Source of the DNA: Pseudomonadota bacterium
Lineage (GTDB): Bacteria; Pseudomonadota; Gammaproteobacteria; Xanthomonadales; Rhodanobacteraceae
DNA: 64,000 nt
Assembly (NCBI GenBank): GCA_021805685.1
Contig: JAJZET010000235.1
Span: 73,516 to 137,515, forward strand
Direction of reading: 5' to 3'
Positions 41,002 through 51,097 of the stretch are shown here, piece by piece (the first letter of the stretch is position 1; each line of letters opens with the position of its first letter). The notes under the pieces were generated by a model. That model had not been told where the DNA came from. It was given only the letters and a program-made list of their open reading frames with translations, and made no database searches. The translations under genes and the position numbers were made by a program.

Positions 41002-41460
41002 TCAGTTCTTGGCGCGGAGCGCGCGGAGCACGCGTTCCAGGTAGTCGTGCAGTTGGTGGCGCTCGTCCGCGGTCAGCGACGCTTGCGCCGCGGCGAGTAC
41101 GTGTTCGTTGCAGCCGGTGAGCTGCTGCCACAGCGCATGGCCTTCGTCGGTCAGCTCGATGCGCAGGGCGCGGCGATCCTGTTCGTGCGGGCAGCGGCGC
41201 AGGCAGCCCTTGCGCTCGAGCTGGTCGAGCTGGCGCGTCATCGCGCCACCGTCCAGTTCCACCGCCCGGGCCAGTTCCGTGGCACTCATCGGTCCCAGCG
41301 CCGCCAGCCGCTTGAGTATCAGGAACTGGGTGAATTTCAGATCCAGACCCTTGGCGGCGATCTCCGCTTCCATGCTGCGCACCAGCTCGGTGCGCACCAG
41401 GCCGAGCAGCACGCCGAGGCTTTCGCGGGGTTGGGACGGGGGAGGCGGAACCGTGTTCAT
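41002..41460 (-). CDS. MarR family transcriptional regulator
   Basis: FTQFLILKRLAALGPMSATELARAVELDGGAMTRQLDQLERKGCLRR; heads efflux operon. Confidence 0.93.
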   Translation of the reverse strand: MNTVPPPPSQPRESLGVLLGLVRTELVRSMEAEIAAKGLDLKFTQFLILKRLAALGPMSATELARAVELDGGAMTRQLDQLERKGCLRRCPHEQDRRALRIELTDEGHALWQQLTGCNEHVLAAAQASLTADERHQLHDYLERVLRALRAKN

Positions 41461-41486
41461 GGCCGCGCATTCTATTGCCGCAGGAG

Positions 41487-41536
41487 TATTTGTCAAGGCA
41501 AATATCGCTGCGACGAATTTTGTTCGGGCAAAATTC
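41487..41536. promoter_or_regulatory. Tandem MarR-type operators upstream of marR-efflux operon
   Basis: TATTTG-tcaagg-CAAATA (41487-41504) and GAATTTTG-ttcggg-CAAAATTC (41515-41536); centres 30 bp apart. Confidence 0.7.
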
Positions 41537-41798
41537 ATCCGGATGGCGACCGGCGCGCCTCCAGTTCGTCCCGCACCAGCTGGCGCAAGGCCCCGTCGCG
41601 GATGGCGAACAGGTCGAACACCCCCAGCGCCTGCAGCGTGGGCAGCAGCGCCAGCAGGCGCGGTTCGGCCTGGCGGCGCACTGCCTCGGGCGTGGCGGGA
41701 TCCAGCATCAATTGCGCGTTGACCACAAAATCGGTCAGCGAGTCGGTCTCCACCGGCAGGCGCTCGGCGGTTTCGTTGTCGGCGATCAACAAGGACAT
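41535..41798 (-). CDS. Small hypothetical protein (87 aa)
   Basis: MSLLIADNETAERLPVETDSLTDFVV...; ATG preceded by AAGGAG-like SD; divergent from HTH regulator. Confidence 0.6.
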   Translation of the reverse strand: MSLLIADNETAERLPVETDSLTDFVVNAQLMLDPATPEAVRRQAEPRLLALLPTLQALGVFDLFAIRDGALRQLVRDELEARRSPSG

Positions 41799-41863
41799 GG
41801 CGATCTCCTTCCTTTGCAGCAGGGACGTGGGGCTGGGCTTGGACGTTACCGGTGGCGGGCGCG

Positions 41864-41966
41864 ACGCTTCCATCCGAAGCGTGTGGCTGGCGGTGGTGTT
41901 CGGCGGCGCGTTGCGCGCGGCCTTGGCGTCCCGGGCAGAGGGCAAACGTCCGTTCGTGACGAACGG
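41864..41966. promoter_or_regulatory. Two palindromes in the divergent region of small ORF and HTH regulator
   Basis: ACGCTTC-catcc-GAAGCGT (41864-41882) and CCGTTCGT-g-ACGAACGG (41950-41966). Confidence 0.5.
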
Positions 41967-42076
41967 GCCGGGACAGCCATTGGATCGTTGGGGAACCATC
42001 ACCATAGAGACCGGAGCGGCTTTTCGGCAGGCATTTCCCGCTGCTGGTATTCCCACCACCACCCGGCGCCACTGGC

Positions 42077-42937
42077 ATGCAGCATTCCCGGCAACGCATC
42101 GAGTTGAAGACCTTCCTGCGCAGCCGCCGCGCCGCGCTGGTGCCCGAGGCGGTGGGGCTGCCGCGCGGCGGGCGCCGGCTTACGCCCGGCCTGCGTCGCG
42201 AAGAGGTGGCTGCGCTGGCCGAGGTGGGTGTCACCTGGTACACGTGGCTGGAACAGGGCCGCACGATCAATGTGTCCGCCACGGCGCTGGCGCGCATCGC
42301 GCGGGCGCTGCGGCTGGGCGCCACCGACGAGGCCTACCTGTTCTCGCTGGCCGGGCTCGCACATACCGAGCCGACACAGGGCCGCGTCGAACTGGCACCG
42401 ACGGTGCAGGGTGTGCTGGACCTCTACCAGGCGCCCGCCTTCGTGCTCGACCCGGTGTTCGATGTGCTGGCCAGCAACGCGCTGGCCGAGCGCCTGTACC
42501 GCTTCGACGCATGCCGCGGCCGCTTCGGCGCGAACCACCTGTGGAACGCGTTCATGAACCCGGCGCGACGACGCCTGTACGAGCCCTGCCTCGAATCCGG
42601 CCTGCTCAACCTGCTCGGCATCTTCCGCGTGAACCAAGCCGCGCATGCCGACGATCCGCGCTTCGACGCCCTGATCGACGCGCTGATGGAGGCCAGCGCC
42701 GATTTCGACGAGCTGTGGCGGCGCCAGCACATCGCTGCGCTGACGCCCTGCGCGGTGTACTTCCGCCATGCCGAATACGGGGAGATGCGCGCGCTCTCCA
42801 ACCGGTTCCCGCTGCGCGCCGCCGACGGCAGCGCCTGCGGCGCCACCGCCTTCTTCTTCGTCCCAGAGGATGCGGCCACCAGCGCAAGCTTTGCGCGGAT
42901 GGCACGGGATGGCGAGCTCGCGCCGGAGGCCGCCTGA
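42077..42937 (+). CDS. HTH transcriptional regulator with MmyB-like ligand-binding domain
   Basis: LKTFLRSRRAALVPEAVGLPRGGRRLTPGLRREEVAALAEVGVTWYTWLEQGRTINVS. Confidence 0.93.
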   Translation: MQHSRQRIELKTFLRSRRAALVPEAVGLPRGGRRLTPGLRREEVAALAEVGVTWYTWLEQGRTINVSATALARIARALRLGATDEAYLFSLAGLAHTEPTQGRVELAPTVQGVLDLYQAPAFVLDPVFDVLASNALAERLYRFDACRGRFGANHLWNAFMNPARRRLYEPCLESGLLNLLGIFRVNQAAHADDPRFDALIDALMEASADFDELWRRQHIAALTPCAVYFRHAEYGEMRALSNRFPLRAADGSACGATAFFFVPEDAATSASFARMARDGELAPEAA

Positions 42938-43023
42938 TGCCACCATCGACGGCTTGGCATGCCGCCGTATGCAGGCCTAGCATTGCCGACGCGCATCCGC
43001 GCGCCGACGAAGGGGAGTCCGCC

Positions 43024-43569
43024 ATGTTCCGTCCGCTGCTTTCCGGCTTGCTCGTGCTCGGCCTGCTGCCCGCCGTCGCGATGGCGGCCGACAACGGCTT
43101 CTGGCAAACGCCCGCCATCGCCGGCGCCGGCAAGATCCACCCGCTGCCGCAGGCCGCCTACCAACCCGACCGCAATGCCACCTACAAGGCGGTGTTCCTG
43201 CTCGACGCCGCTGCGAAGAAGCCGGATGAGGTGAACCCGGGACTGGATCGGGTGGCGCGCGCGGTGAATCTCTACGCGCAGGCCGGTGTGCCGCTGAATC
43301 ACCTGAAGTTCGTGGCCATCGCCGCGCAGGGAGCCACGCCGCTGGCGCTCGACAACGCGCATTACAAGGCGAAATTCGGCGTAGACAACCCGAACCTGCC
43401 GTTGATCGAGCGGTTGCGCAAGGACGGCGTCGATGTGGCCGTGTGCGGACAGGCCTGGGCCGGTTTCCATTTCGACTATGCATGGAAGGACAGCCGCGTC
43501 ACGCTTGCGCTGTCCGGGATTACCACGGCCATCGACCTGCAACAGCAGGGCTATGCGTTGATGCCGTAA
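43024..43569 (+). CDS. Periplasmic DsrE family protein
   Basis: Signal peptide; YKAVFLLDAAAKKPDEVNPGLDRVARAVNLYAQAGV...VAVCGQAW. Confidence 0.85.
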   Translation: MFRPLLSGLLVLGLLPAVAMAADNGFWQTPAIAGAGKIHPLPQAAYQPDRNATYKAVFLLDAAAKKPDEVNPGLDRVARAVNLYAQAGVPLNHLKFVAIAAQGATPLALDNAHYKAKFGVDNPNLPLIERLRKDGVDVAVCGQAWAGFHFDYAWKDSRVTLALSGITTAIDLQQQGYALMP

Positions 43570-43629
43570 GTGACCCGCGCCGTTGCCGCTGCGATGGCCT
43601 CGGCAGCCAGTCGGGGCAAGGAGCCAATC

Positions 43630-44271
43630 ATGCTGCGCATACTCGCATTGCTCGCCCTGCTGGCGCCGCTCGCGGCTCGCGCCACCGATGCCGCCACGAT
43701 CACACGCCAGGGCAACGGCAAGGGCGCCGCGCCCTGTATGGCCTGCCACGGCGTCGATGGCGGTGGCATGGCGATCAATGGCTACCCCCGGCTGGCCGGC
43801 CTCGACGCCGCCTACATCCGCCGGCAGCTGGACGATTTCGCCAATGGCACGCGCAGCAATCCGGTGATGCAGCCGAATGCCAGCGCGCTCGACGCAAACG
43901 AGCGTGCCGCGCTGGCGAAGTACTACAGCGCGCTGCCGGTGCCGGCGCGATTCGCCAAGCCGCCTGTGGCCAAGCCGGATGCCAGCGGCGAACGGCTGGC
44001 CGTGCGCGGCGACTGGAGCCGCGGCCTGCCCGCCTGCGTGCAATGCCACGCGCCGGGCGGCGTGGGCGTCGGTCCCAATTTCCCGCCGCTGGCCGGCCAG
44101 TCGGCGGCCTACATCGCGTCACAGCTGCGGGCGTGGCAGCACGGCACGCGCCGCAACGACCCGCTGCAGCTGATGCAGCACGTCGCACAGCGGCTTACGC
44201 CGCAGGAAGTCGAAGCCGTGGCCGGCTGGTTTGCCGCGCAGCCGCTGCCGGCCAGGGAGGGCGAGCCATGA
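43630..44271 (+). CDS. Diheme c4-type cytochrome (candidate TsdB)
   Basis: Signal peptide; two CXXCH motifs (CMACH, CVQCH); directly upstream of TsdA-like gene. Confidence 0.9.
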   Translation: MLRILALLALLAPLAARATDAATITRQGNGKGAAPCMACHGVDGGGMAINGYPRLAGLDAAYIRRQLDDFANGTRSNPVMQPNASALDANERAALAKYYSALPVPARFAKPPVAKPDASGERLAVRGDWSRGLPACVQCHAPGGVGVGPNFPPLAGQSAAYIASQLRAWQHGTRRNDPLQLMQHVAQRLTPQEVEAVAGWFAAQPLPAREGEP

Positions 44272-45212
44272 AGTCGCTGACGATGGCGCTGCTCTGCGCG
44301 TGCCTGCTGGCCGCGTGCTCGCATCCGGCCGCGGAGGTGTCGGGAGCCGCGAAACCGGAGCGCGCGCCAGCCACTGGCGTTGCCAGCGCAGCGGCAAGCA
44401 AAGAGACGGCCCCTGCGTTCGCGCCGCCGGCCGAAAGCGACATTCCTGCGGGACCGCTGGGCGACGCGATCCGCCGCGGTCGCGCCATCTTCACCGACAC
44501 TTCGAAGTACGCCCCCGATTACGTGGGCAATACGTTGAATTGCAGCAACTGCCATCTCGACGCGGGGCGTCTCGCCAACGCCGCGCCGTTGTGGGGCGCT
44601 TGGGGCATGTACCCGCAGTACCGCAGCAAGAACGGTCGCGTGAACAGTTTCGGCGAGCGCCTGCAGGGCTGCTTCCGCTACAGCATGAACGGCAAGCCGC
44701 CGCCGCTGGACAGCGATGTCATCGTGGCGCTGGAAAGCTACGCCTGGTGGATGAGCAAGGGCGCGCCGAACGGCGTGAAGCTGGCCGGCGCGGGCTATCC
44801 CAAGCAGGGTTTCAAGCCGCCGCAGCCGCCCGACTACGCCCGCGGCGCCGCGGTCTACGCGAAGGACTGCGCGCTGTGCCACGGCGCCGACGGCCAGGGC
44901 CAGCAGGTGGCCGGGCGCAACGTGTTCCCGCCGCTGTGGGGGGCGCAGTCCTTCAACTGGGGCGCGGGCATGCAGCAACTGGACAACGCCGCCGCCTTCA
45001 TCAAGGCCAACATGCCGCTCAGTCGTGGCGGCATGCTCAGCGACCAGGACGCGTGGGACGTGGCGATGTACATGGACGCCCACGAGCGCCCGCAGGACCC
45101 GCGCTATCACGGCGACCTCGCCGCCACGCGTGCCAAATACCATGACACGCCGATGTCGCTGTATGGCACCACGGTGAACGGCCACCTGCTCGGCAGCGAA
45201 CCGGCGAGGTGA
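44268..45212 (+). CDS. Diheme c-type cytochrome, TsdA-like thiosulfate dehydrogenase
   Basis: [18 protein letters not shown]...[10 protein letters not shown]...[15 protein letters not shown]...CALCH; ATGA overlap with upstream cytochrome. Confidence 0.85.
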   Translation: MKSLTMALLCACLLAACSHPAAEVSGAAKPERAPATGVASAAASKETAPAFAPPAESDIPAGPLGDAIRRGRAIFTDTSKYAPDYVGNTLNCSNCHLDAGRLANAAPLWGAWGMYPQYRSKNGRVNSFGERLQGCFRYSMNGKPPPLDSDVIVALESYAWWMSKGAPNGVKLAGAGYPKQGFKPPQPPDYARGAAVYAKDCALCHGADGQGQQVAGRNVFPPLWGAQSFNWGAGMQQLDNAAAFIKANMPLSRGGMLSDQDAWDVAMYMDAHERPQDPRYHGDLAATRAKYHDTPMSLYGTTVNGHLLGSEPAR

Positions 45213-45258
45213 GCGCCGCGCCTACAATGCGCCTTCCCCACCCCACCCGGAGTTCCCC

Positions 45259-46044
45259 ATGAGCACTCTCGACGGCAAGGTTGCCCTCATCACCGGCGCG
45301 GCCAGCGGCATCGGCAAGGCGATTGCCGAGCTGTACGCGAAGAACGGCGCCGCGGTGGCGATCTGCGACATCAACCAGCAGGCGGCCGACGCCGTCGCCG
45401 CGGAGATCAACGCGGCGAACGGCAAGGCCATCGGTGTGGCGATGGATGTCACCGATGAAGCCGCAGTAGACGCGGGCACCGACAAGGTGGTCGCGGCGTT
45501 CGGTCATCTGGACATCCTGATCTCCAACGCCGGCGTGCAGATCATCAACCCGATCGACCAGTTCAGCTACGCCGACTGGAAGAAGATGCTGGCGATCCAT
45601 CTCGACGGTGGCTTCCTCACCACCCGCGCCGCGCTCCGGCACATGTACCGGGGCGATCGCGGCGGCATCGTGATCTACATGGGCTCGGTGCACTCGCACG
45701 AGGCGTCGAAGCTGAAGGCGCCCTACGTCGCGGCCAAGCACGGCCTGCTCGGCCTGGCCCGCACGCTGGCCAAGGAGGGCGCGCCGCACAACGTGCGCTC
45801 CCACGTGATCTGTCCCGGCTTCGTGCGCACGCCGTTGGTAGAGAAGCAGATCCCCGAGCAGGCGAAGGAGCTCGGCATCAGCGAGGACGCAGTGGTGAAG
45901 AACGTGATGCTGAAGGACACCGTGGATGGCGTGTTCACCACGGTGGAGGACATCACGCAGACCGCGCTTTACCTCGCCACCTTCCCCAGCGCCGCGCTGA
46001 CCGGCCAGAGCATCGTGGTCAGCCACGGCTGGTACATGCAGTGA
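45259..46044 (+). CDS. 3-hydroxybutyrate dehydrogenase (SDR)
   Basis: [65 protein letters not shown]. Confidence 0.93.
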   Translation: MSTLDGKVALITGAASGIGKAIAELYAKNGAAVAICDINQQAADAVAAEINAANGKAIGVAMDVTDEAAVDAGTDKVVAAFGHLDILISNAGVQIINPIDQFSYADWKKMLAIHLDGGFLTTRAALRHMYRGDRGGIVIYMGSVHSHEASKLKAPYVAAKHGLLGLARTLAKEGAPHNVRSHVICPGFVRTPLVEKQIPEQAKELGISEDAVVKNVMLKDTVDGVFTTVEDITQTALYLATFPSAALTGQSIVVSHGWYMQ

Positions 46045-47219
46045 GCCGCGCGGCGAATGCGGCATCGGCGTCGCTGGCCGAGGCGGTGGCGCGCGACTAC
46101 CGCAGCGTGGCGCTGGTGCTGCAGGGCGGCGGTGCGCTTGGCGCCTACCAGGCCGGGGTGGTCGAGGCGCTGGCCGGCGCCGGCCTGTGGCCCAGCTGGG
46201 TTGCCGGCATCTCGATCGGCGCATTGAACGCCGCCATCGTCGCCGGCAACCCGCCGGAGCGGCGGGTGGAGCGCTTGCACGCGTTCTGGCGCACGATCTG
46301 CCAGTCGCCATGGTGGCCGTCGATGCCCACGCCGCCCTGGTTCGACGAGACTGCATGGCCGATGGCGGTGCGCAACGGCCTGAGCGGACTGGCGGCATGG
46401 CGCGCACTGGTCGAGGGCCAGGCCGGCTTCTTCCGTCCGCGCCTGCCGACGTCGCTGCTGCAGACCCATGCCGGACCGGCCAGCACCAGCTGGTACGACA
46501 CCGCGCCGCTGCGCGCCACGCTGGAACGGCTGGTCGATTTCGACCGCATCAACGACCCGCGCGGCATGCGCGTGTCGGTCGGTGCGGTGAACGTGCGCAC
46601 CGGTAACTTCACCTATTTCGACAACACCCGGGAGCGCCTGCGGCCCGAGCACTTCATGGCCTCCGGCGCGCTGCCGCCGGGCTTCCCGGCGGTGGAGATC
46701 GACGGTGAGTTCTACTGGGACGGCGGCATCGTCTCCAACACGCCGCTGTACCAAGTGCTGACCGAACGGCCGCACCGCGACATGCTGGTGTTCCAGGTCG
46801 ACCTGTGGAGCGCGCTCGGCGAGCTGCCGCGCGACATGGCCGGCGTGGCCGAGCGGGTGAAGGACATCCAGTATTCCAGCCGCACCCGCCTGGTGACCGA
46901 ATACATGCACCAGAGCCGCGAGCAGCAACGCCTGCTGCACGCGCTGATGGCGCTGGTGCCGCCGGAGCGTCGCGCGGAGCCGGCCTTCCGCTGCGCCGAG
47001 GCGGCGGCCAACGGCGCGCGCACCAACCTGATCCACCTGATCTACCGGGACAAGCCCTACGAGGGCCACTTCAAGGACTACGAGTTCAGCCTGTCCAGCA
47101 TGCGCAGCCACTGGCAGAGCGGCCTGGACGATATGCGTCACACCTTGGCGCATCCGTCGTGGTTCGACGCGCCGCCGCCCGAGCAGCCGTTCGTCACCCA
47201 CGACGTGCACCGGGGCTGA
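46041..47219 (+). CDS. Patatin-like phospholipase with DUF3734-like C-terminus
   Basis: [48 protein letters not shown]. Confidence 0.93.
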   Translation: MSRAANAASASLAEAVARDYRSVALVLQGGGALGAYQAGVVEALAGAGLWPSWVAGISIGALNAAIVAGNPPERRVERLHAFWRTICQSPWWPSMPTPPWFDETAWPMAVRNGLSGLAAWRALVEGQAGFFRPRLPTSLLQTHAGPASTSWYDTAPLRATLERLVDFDRINDPRGMRVSVGAVNVRTGNFTYFDNTRERLRPEHFMASGALPPGFPAVEIDGEFYWDGGIVSNTPLYQVLTERPHRDMLVFQVDLWSALGELPRDMAGVAERVKDIQYSSRTRLVTEYMHQSREQQRLLHALMALVPPERRAEPAFRCAEAAANGARTNLIHLIYRDKPYEGHFKDYEFSLSSMRSHWQSGLDDMRHTLAHPSWFDAPPPEQPFVTHDVHRG

Positions 47220-47342
47220 GCGGTCGGTCAGGCTGAGTGCAGACGGCGGGGGAGTAGACTCGCCGGCCGACTGGTTGCGATCCCGGTGGCGAGGCTGCGC
47301 GGGAGCCGCAGCCTGCGTCCTTCCCCCACAAAGGTGACTGCA

Positions 47343-47762
47343 ATGGACATCCAGACGATCGACAACGCGTACCAGCAGCTGCAGAACGAAGGCCAACAGG
47401 TGGCGCAGCAGTTCCAGACGTTGGCCGGCAAGCTGCAGGCGGCGGCTCAGGGCGGCAATGCGGATGCACGCGAATGGATGCTCGACCTGCGCGAGCTGGC
47501 GTTGGCGGTGCAGAGCGAGCAACAGCAGGTGGGGCAGCTGCTGCAGGCGATTCATGGCATGTGGCAGAACCAGGCACAACAGTACGGCGGCGCGCCGGCC
47601 ATGGCCGGTTTCGGTGGTACGCCGATGCAGGGTCAGGGCATGCCGCAGGCTGGCGGCGTCATGGGCATGCTTGGCAACTTCCTCAACTCGGGCTTTGGCC
47701 GCTCGATGGAGATCGGCGCGGGCATGGGCCTCGGCGAGGACCTGATCAACCGAATCTTCTGA
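47343..47762 (+). CDS. Conserved-type hypothetical Gln-rich protein with C-terminal Gly/Met-rich segment
   Basis: MDIQTIDNAYQQLQNEGQQVAQQFQTLAGKLQ...; good codon position and upstream AAAGGTG. Confidence 0.72.
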   Translation: MDIQTIDNAYQQLQNEGQQVAQQFQTLAGKLQAAAQGGNADAREWMLDLRELALAVQSEQQQVGQLLQAIHGMWQNQAQQYGGAPAMAGFGGTPMQGQGMPQAGGVMGMLGNFLNSGFGRSMEIGAGMGLGEDLINRIF

Positions 47763-47772
47763 CGCCCGGGCG

Positions 47773-47797
47773 GAGCCGCGGCCTGCCGCCGCGGCTC
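47773..47797. terminator. Hairpin between convergent genes
   Basis: GAGCCGCGG-cctgccg-CCGCGGCTC. Confidence 0.45.
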
Positions 47798-48548
47798 AGT
47801 CGCGATGCACCTGCAGGCCTGCCGCCGACTGGCTGACCGGCATCACCTCGATGCGGTTGATGTTGAGGTGGGCCGGCAGGTTGGCGATCCACCAGATGGT
47901 GTCGGCGATATCGCCGGCGGTGATCGGGTGGGCGCCAGCGTAGAGCTTGTCGGAAGCAGCCCGGTCGCCGCCGGTGCGGACCAGGGTGAACTCGGTCTCG
48001 GCCATGCCGGGCTCGATCGAGGTCACGCGCACGCCGGTGCCGTGCAGGTCCACGCGCAGGTTCTGCGAGAACTGGGTGACGAAGGCCTTGGTGCCGCCGT
48101 ACACGTTTCCGCCGCGGTAGGGGTAGCTGCCTGCGATCGAACTGATGTTGACGATCGCGCCACGGCGCTCGATCAGCCTCGGCAGCAGCAGGTGCGTCAT
48201 CGTCGCCAGCGCGGTGACGTTGGTGTCTATCATCTGCCTCCACTGCGCAAGGTCGGCCTGCTGTGCCGGTGCCGTGCCCAGCGCGAGGCCGGCGTTGTTG
48301 ACCAGCAGGTCGATGCCGGCGAAGTCCGCGGGAAGGCCCGCCACCGCCTCGCGGAGCGCCGCCTCGTCGCGGATGTCGAAGGCGACGGCATGCACCTTGT
48401 CGGCACCGTGCGCGTCCACCAGTTCCTGCAGGCGCTCGGCGCGACGGCCGCTGGCGACCACGCGCCAGCCGCCAGCCACGAAGCGCTTCACGGTGGCGGC
48501 GCCGAAGCCGGCGGTGGCGCCGGTGATCCAGGCGGTCTTGCTGCTCAT
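47796..48548 (-). CDS. SDR family NAD(P)-dependent oxidoreductase (YdfG-like)
   Basis: TAWITGATAGFGAATVKRFVAGGWRVVASGRR; NNAGLALG; YPYRGGNVYGGTKAFV. Confidence 0.95.
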   Translation of the reverse strand: MSSKTAWITGATAGFGAATVKRFVAGGWRVVASGRRAERLQELVDAHGADKVHAVAFDIRDEAALREAVAGLPADFAGIDLLVNNAGLALGTAPAQQADLAQWRQMIDTNVTALATMTHLLLPRLIERRGAIVNISSIAGSYPYRGGNVYGGTKAFVTQFSQNLRVDLHGTGVRVTSIEPGMAETEFTLVRTGGDRAASDKLYAGAHPITAGDIADTIWWIANLPAHLNINRIEVMPVSQSAAGLQVHRD

Positions 48549-48576
48549 GCGTCGTTGCCTCGATGAATCGGGTTGA

Positions 48577-49293
48577 TTACTTGCCTTCCTTCAGTGCGAT
48601 CGAGCTGATGCCGGCGCGCTGCAGGCGCTGCTTGGTCGCTTCCAGCGCGCTTGCCGTGGGGAACGGCCCCAGTCGCACGCGGTGGAAGGTCTGGCCGTTG
48701 ATGGTGACGGTTTGCACGTTGGCCACGAAGCCCTGCATGGCGAGCAGGGCTTTGCTGGCTTCGGCTTTCGCGGCATCGGGGAAGGCGCCTATCTGCAGCA
48801 GGTAGCCGCTGTTGGCGGCCGGCTTGGGTACTGCGGCGGCCGGCGCGGCCTCGACGTTTTGCGTGGCCACCGTCGTGTTGGAAGGCGCGGCTTGCTGCTG
48901 CGCGACCGGCGCGGCCGGGGGCGCGCTCGCCGGAGCGGCGGCGGCAGCCTGCTGCTCGGCCTTGGCCTGCGCGCTCAGCTCGGCATCGGGGATCCGCACC
49001 TCCTTTTCCGAAAGCACGGAGTAGAAGTCGAACTGTGGCTTCTTCGGCGTGCTCTCGGCCCCACCCGGCGCGACAGCGCCGGCGTCGCTGGGGGCGGCGG
49101 CGGTGGCCTGCGGATTGGCCTGCGGGCCGTTCTTGGACGACATCGGGAGCTGCGAGCGGTGCATCAGGTAGGCCAGCGCCAGCGCGCCGATCAGCAGGCC
49201 GACAAGTACCCCGGTCCACCACGGCATGCCGCCACCGTTGTTGCGTACCGCCTGCCGACCCTTGCCCTTGCCGTTGCTCTTGCGTGCTGCCAT
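48577..49293 (-). CDS. SPOR domain-containing inner-membrane protein
   Basis: Single TM MPWWTGVLVGLLIGALALAYLM; C-terminal YLLQIGAFPDAAKAEASKALLAMQGF...HRVRLGPF. Confidence 0.92.
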   Translation of the reverse strand: MAARKSNGKGKGRQAVRNNGGGMPWWTGVLVGLLIGALALAYLMHRSQLPMSSKNGPQANPQATAAAPSDAGAVAPGGAESTPKKPQFDFYSVLSEKEVRIPDAELSAQAKAEQQAAAAAPASAPPAAPVAQQQAAPSNTTVATQNVEAAPAAAVPKPAANSGYLLQIGAFPDAAKAEASKALLAMQGFVANVQTVTINGQTFHRVRLGPFPTASALEATKQRLQRAGISSIALKEGK

Positions 49294-50981
49294 CACATGC
49301 TCTCCGGGGCGCCCAGGCCCAGCAGATCCAGGCCGTTGCGTAGTACCTGACGGGTCGCCACCACGAGGGCGAGGCGGGCGTCGCGCAGGTCCTTGTCGTC
49401 GACCAGGAACTGGTGCGAGTTGTAGTAGGTATGGAACGCGTTGGCCAACTCGCGCAGCCAGACCGCGAGCAGGTGCGGCTCGAGGTTCGAGGCCGCGGCT
49501 TCCACCACTTCGGGGTAGCGCGACAGCTCGGTGAGCAGCACCTGCTCGTGTTCGTTGTCCAGCCGTGCGAGTTCCGCCAACCCATTGTCCTGATCGAACG
49601 TGAACCCTTTCTCGCCGGCCTGCCGCAGCACCGAGCACACGCGGGCATGGGCGTACTGGATGTAGTAGACCGGGTTGTCGTTGGTCTGTGCGCGCGCTAG
49701 GTCAATGTCGAACACCAGCTGGGAGTCGCCCTTGCGCGCGATCAGGAAGTAGCGCGTGGCGTCGCGGCCCACCTCGTCGATCAGGTCGCGCAGGGTGACG
49801 TAGCTGCCGGCGCGCTTGGAGATCTTCACCTCCTCGCCGCCGCGCATCACGGTGACCATCTGGTAAAGCAGGTAGTCGGGGTAGCCCTTGGGGATGCCGG
49901 CATCCAGCGCCTGCAGGCCGGCCTTCACGCGGGCCAGCGAGCCGTGGTGGTCGGAACCCAGCACGGTGATCGCCTTGCCGTAGCCGCGCTGCCACTTGCT
50001 GAGGTGGTAGGCCACGTCCGGCACGAAGTAGGTATAGGTGCCGTCCGACTTGCGCATCACGCGGTCTTTGTCGTCGCCGAAGTCGGTGGTCTTCAGCCAC
50101 AGTGCGCCGCCTTCCTCGTAGGTGTGGCCGTGGGCGATCAGCTCGCGTACGGTTTCCTCCACCTTGCCGTCGGTGTAGAGCGAGGATTCGAGGAAATACA
50201 CGTCGAAATCCACGCCGAAGGCCTGCAGGTCGATATTCTGCTCGCGGCGCAGGCAGGCCACGGCGAAGGCGCGGATCGCGTCGAGGTTCTCCGGGTCCCT
50301 GGCGCCGGTGACGGTGTGGCCTTCCACGCTCACGCTTTCACCGGCCAGATAGGCCCTCGCCACGTCGGCGATGTAGTCACCGCGGTAGCCGTCCTCCGGC
50401 CAGCCGGCGTCGCCGGGGGCGACACCGCGCGCGCGCGCCTGCGTCGATACGGCGAGGTTGGCGATCTGCACGCCGGCGTCGTTGTAGTAGAACTCGCGCT
50501 TCACGTTCCAGCCGCTGGCTTCCAGCAGGCGCGCCACGCAGTCGCCCAGCGCCGCATTGCGGCCGTGGCCGACGTGCAGCGGGCCGGTGGGGTTGGCCGA
50601 GACGAATTCCACGCCCACCGTGCGACCCGCACCCATGCCGTTGCGGCCATAGCGCGGCCCCTGTTCGAGGATGCGGCGCACCTGCGACTGGCTGGCGCCA
50701 GCGGCGAGGAAGAAGTTGATGAAGCCGGGGCCGGCGATTTCCACCTTGGCCAGCAACTCGCTTTCCGGCAGGACGGCGACCAGCTTCTCGGCCAGCTCGC
50801 GTGGCTTGGCGTTTGCGGGTTTGGCCAGCAGCATGGCGGCGTTGCAGGCGAAGTCGCCGTGTTCGCGGCTGCGCGTGCGTTCGATCACGAAGCCGGGCAC
50901 TGCGAGATCGGCGGGCAGGACGGCCTGGGTTTGCAGGGTTTGGATGGCCTCGAGGACCAGTTCGTGCAGCTGGGCTTTCAC
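49293..50981 (-). CDS. argS: Arginyl-tRNA synthetase
   Basis: [43 protein letters not shown]-like; start is GTG at 50981 (inferred). Confidence 0.96.
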   Translation of the reverse strand: MKAQLHELVLEAIQTLQTQAVLPADLAVPGFVIERTRSREHGDFACNAAMLLAKPANAKPRELAEKLVAVLPESELLAKVEIAGPGFINFFLAAGASQSQVRRILEQGPRYGRNGMGAGRTVGVEFVSANPTGPLHVGHGRNAALGDCVARLLEASGWNVKREFYYNDAGVQIANLAVSTQARARGVAPGDAGWPEDGYRGDYIADVARAYLAGESVSVEGHTVTGARDPENLDAIRAFAVACLRREQNIDLQAFGVDFDVYFLESSLYTDGKVEETVRELIAHGHTYEEGGALWLKTTDFGDDKDRVMRKSDGTYTYFVPDVAYHLSKWQRGYGKAITVLGSDHHGSLARVKAGLQALDAGIPKGYPDYLLYQMVTVMRGGEEVKISKRAGSYVTLRDLIDEVGRDATRYFLIARKGDSQLVFDIDLARAQTNDNPVYYIQYAHARVCSVLRQAGEKGFTFDQDNGLAELARLDNEHEQVLLTELSRYPEVVEAAASNLEPHLLAVWLRELANAFHTYYNSHQFLVDDKDLRDARLALVVATRQVLRNGLDLLGLGAPESM

Positions 50982-51088
50982 GGGCGCATGCGGTTCCGGG
51001 ATGGAACCGGCAATCGTAGCAGAGCAGCGGGTCGGGGCGGCCTGCGGCGTCCAGGGTGACCGGTTTGCGTTGGGATGCTCCACGGGCT

Positions 51089-51097
51089 TGTGGATAA
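51089..51097 (+). other. DnaA-box-like nonamer
   Basis: TGTGGATAA (reverse complement TTATCCACA) upstream of argS. Confidence 0.3.
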
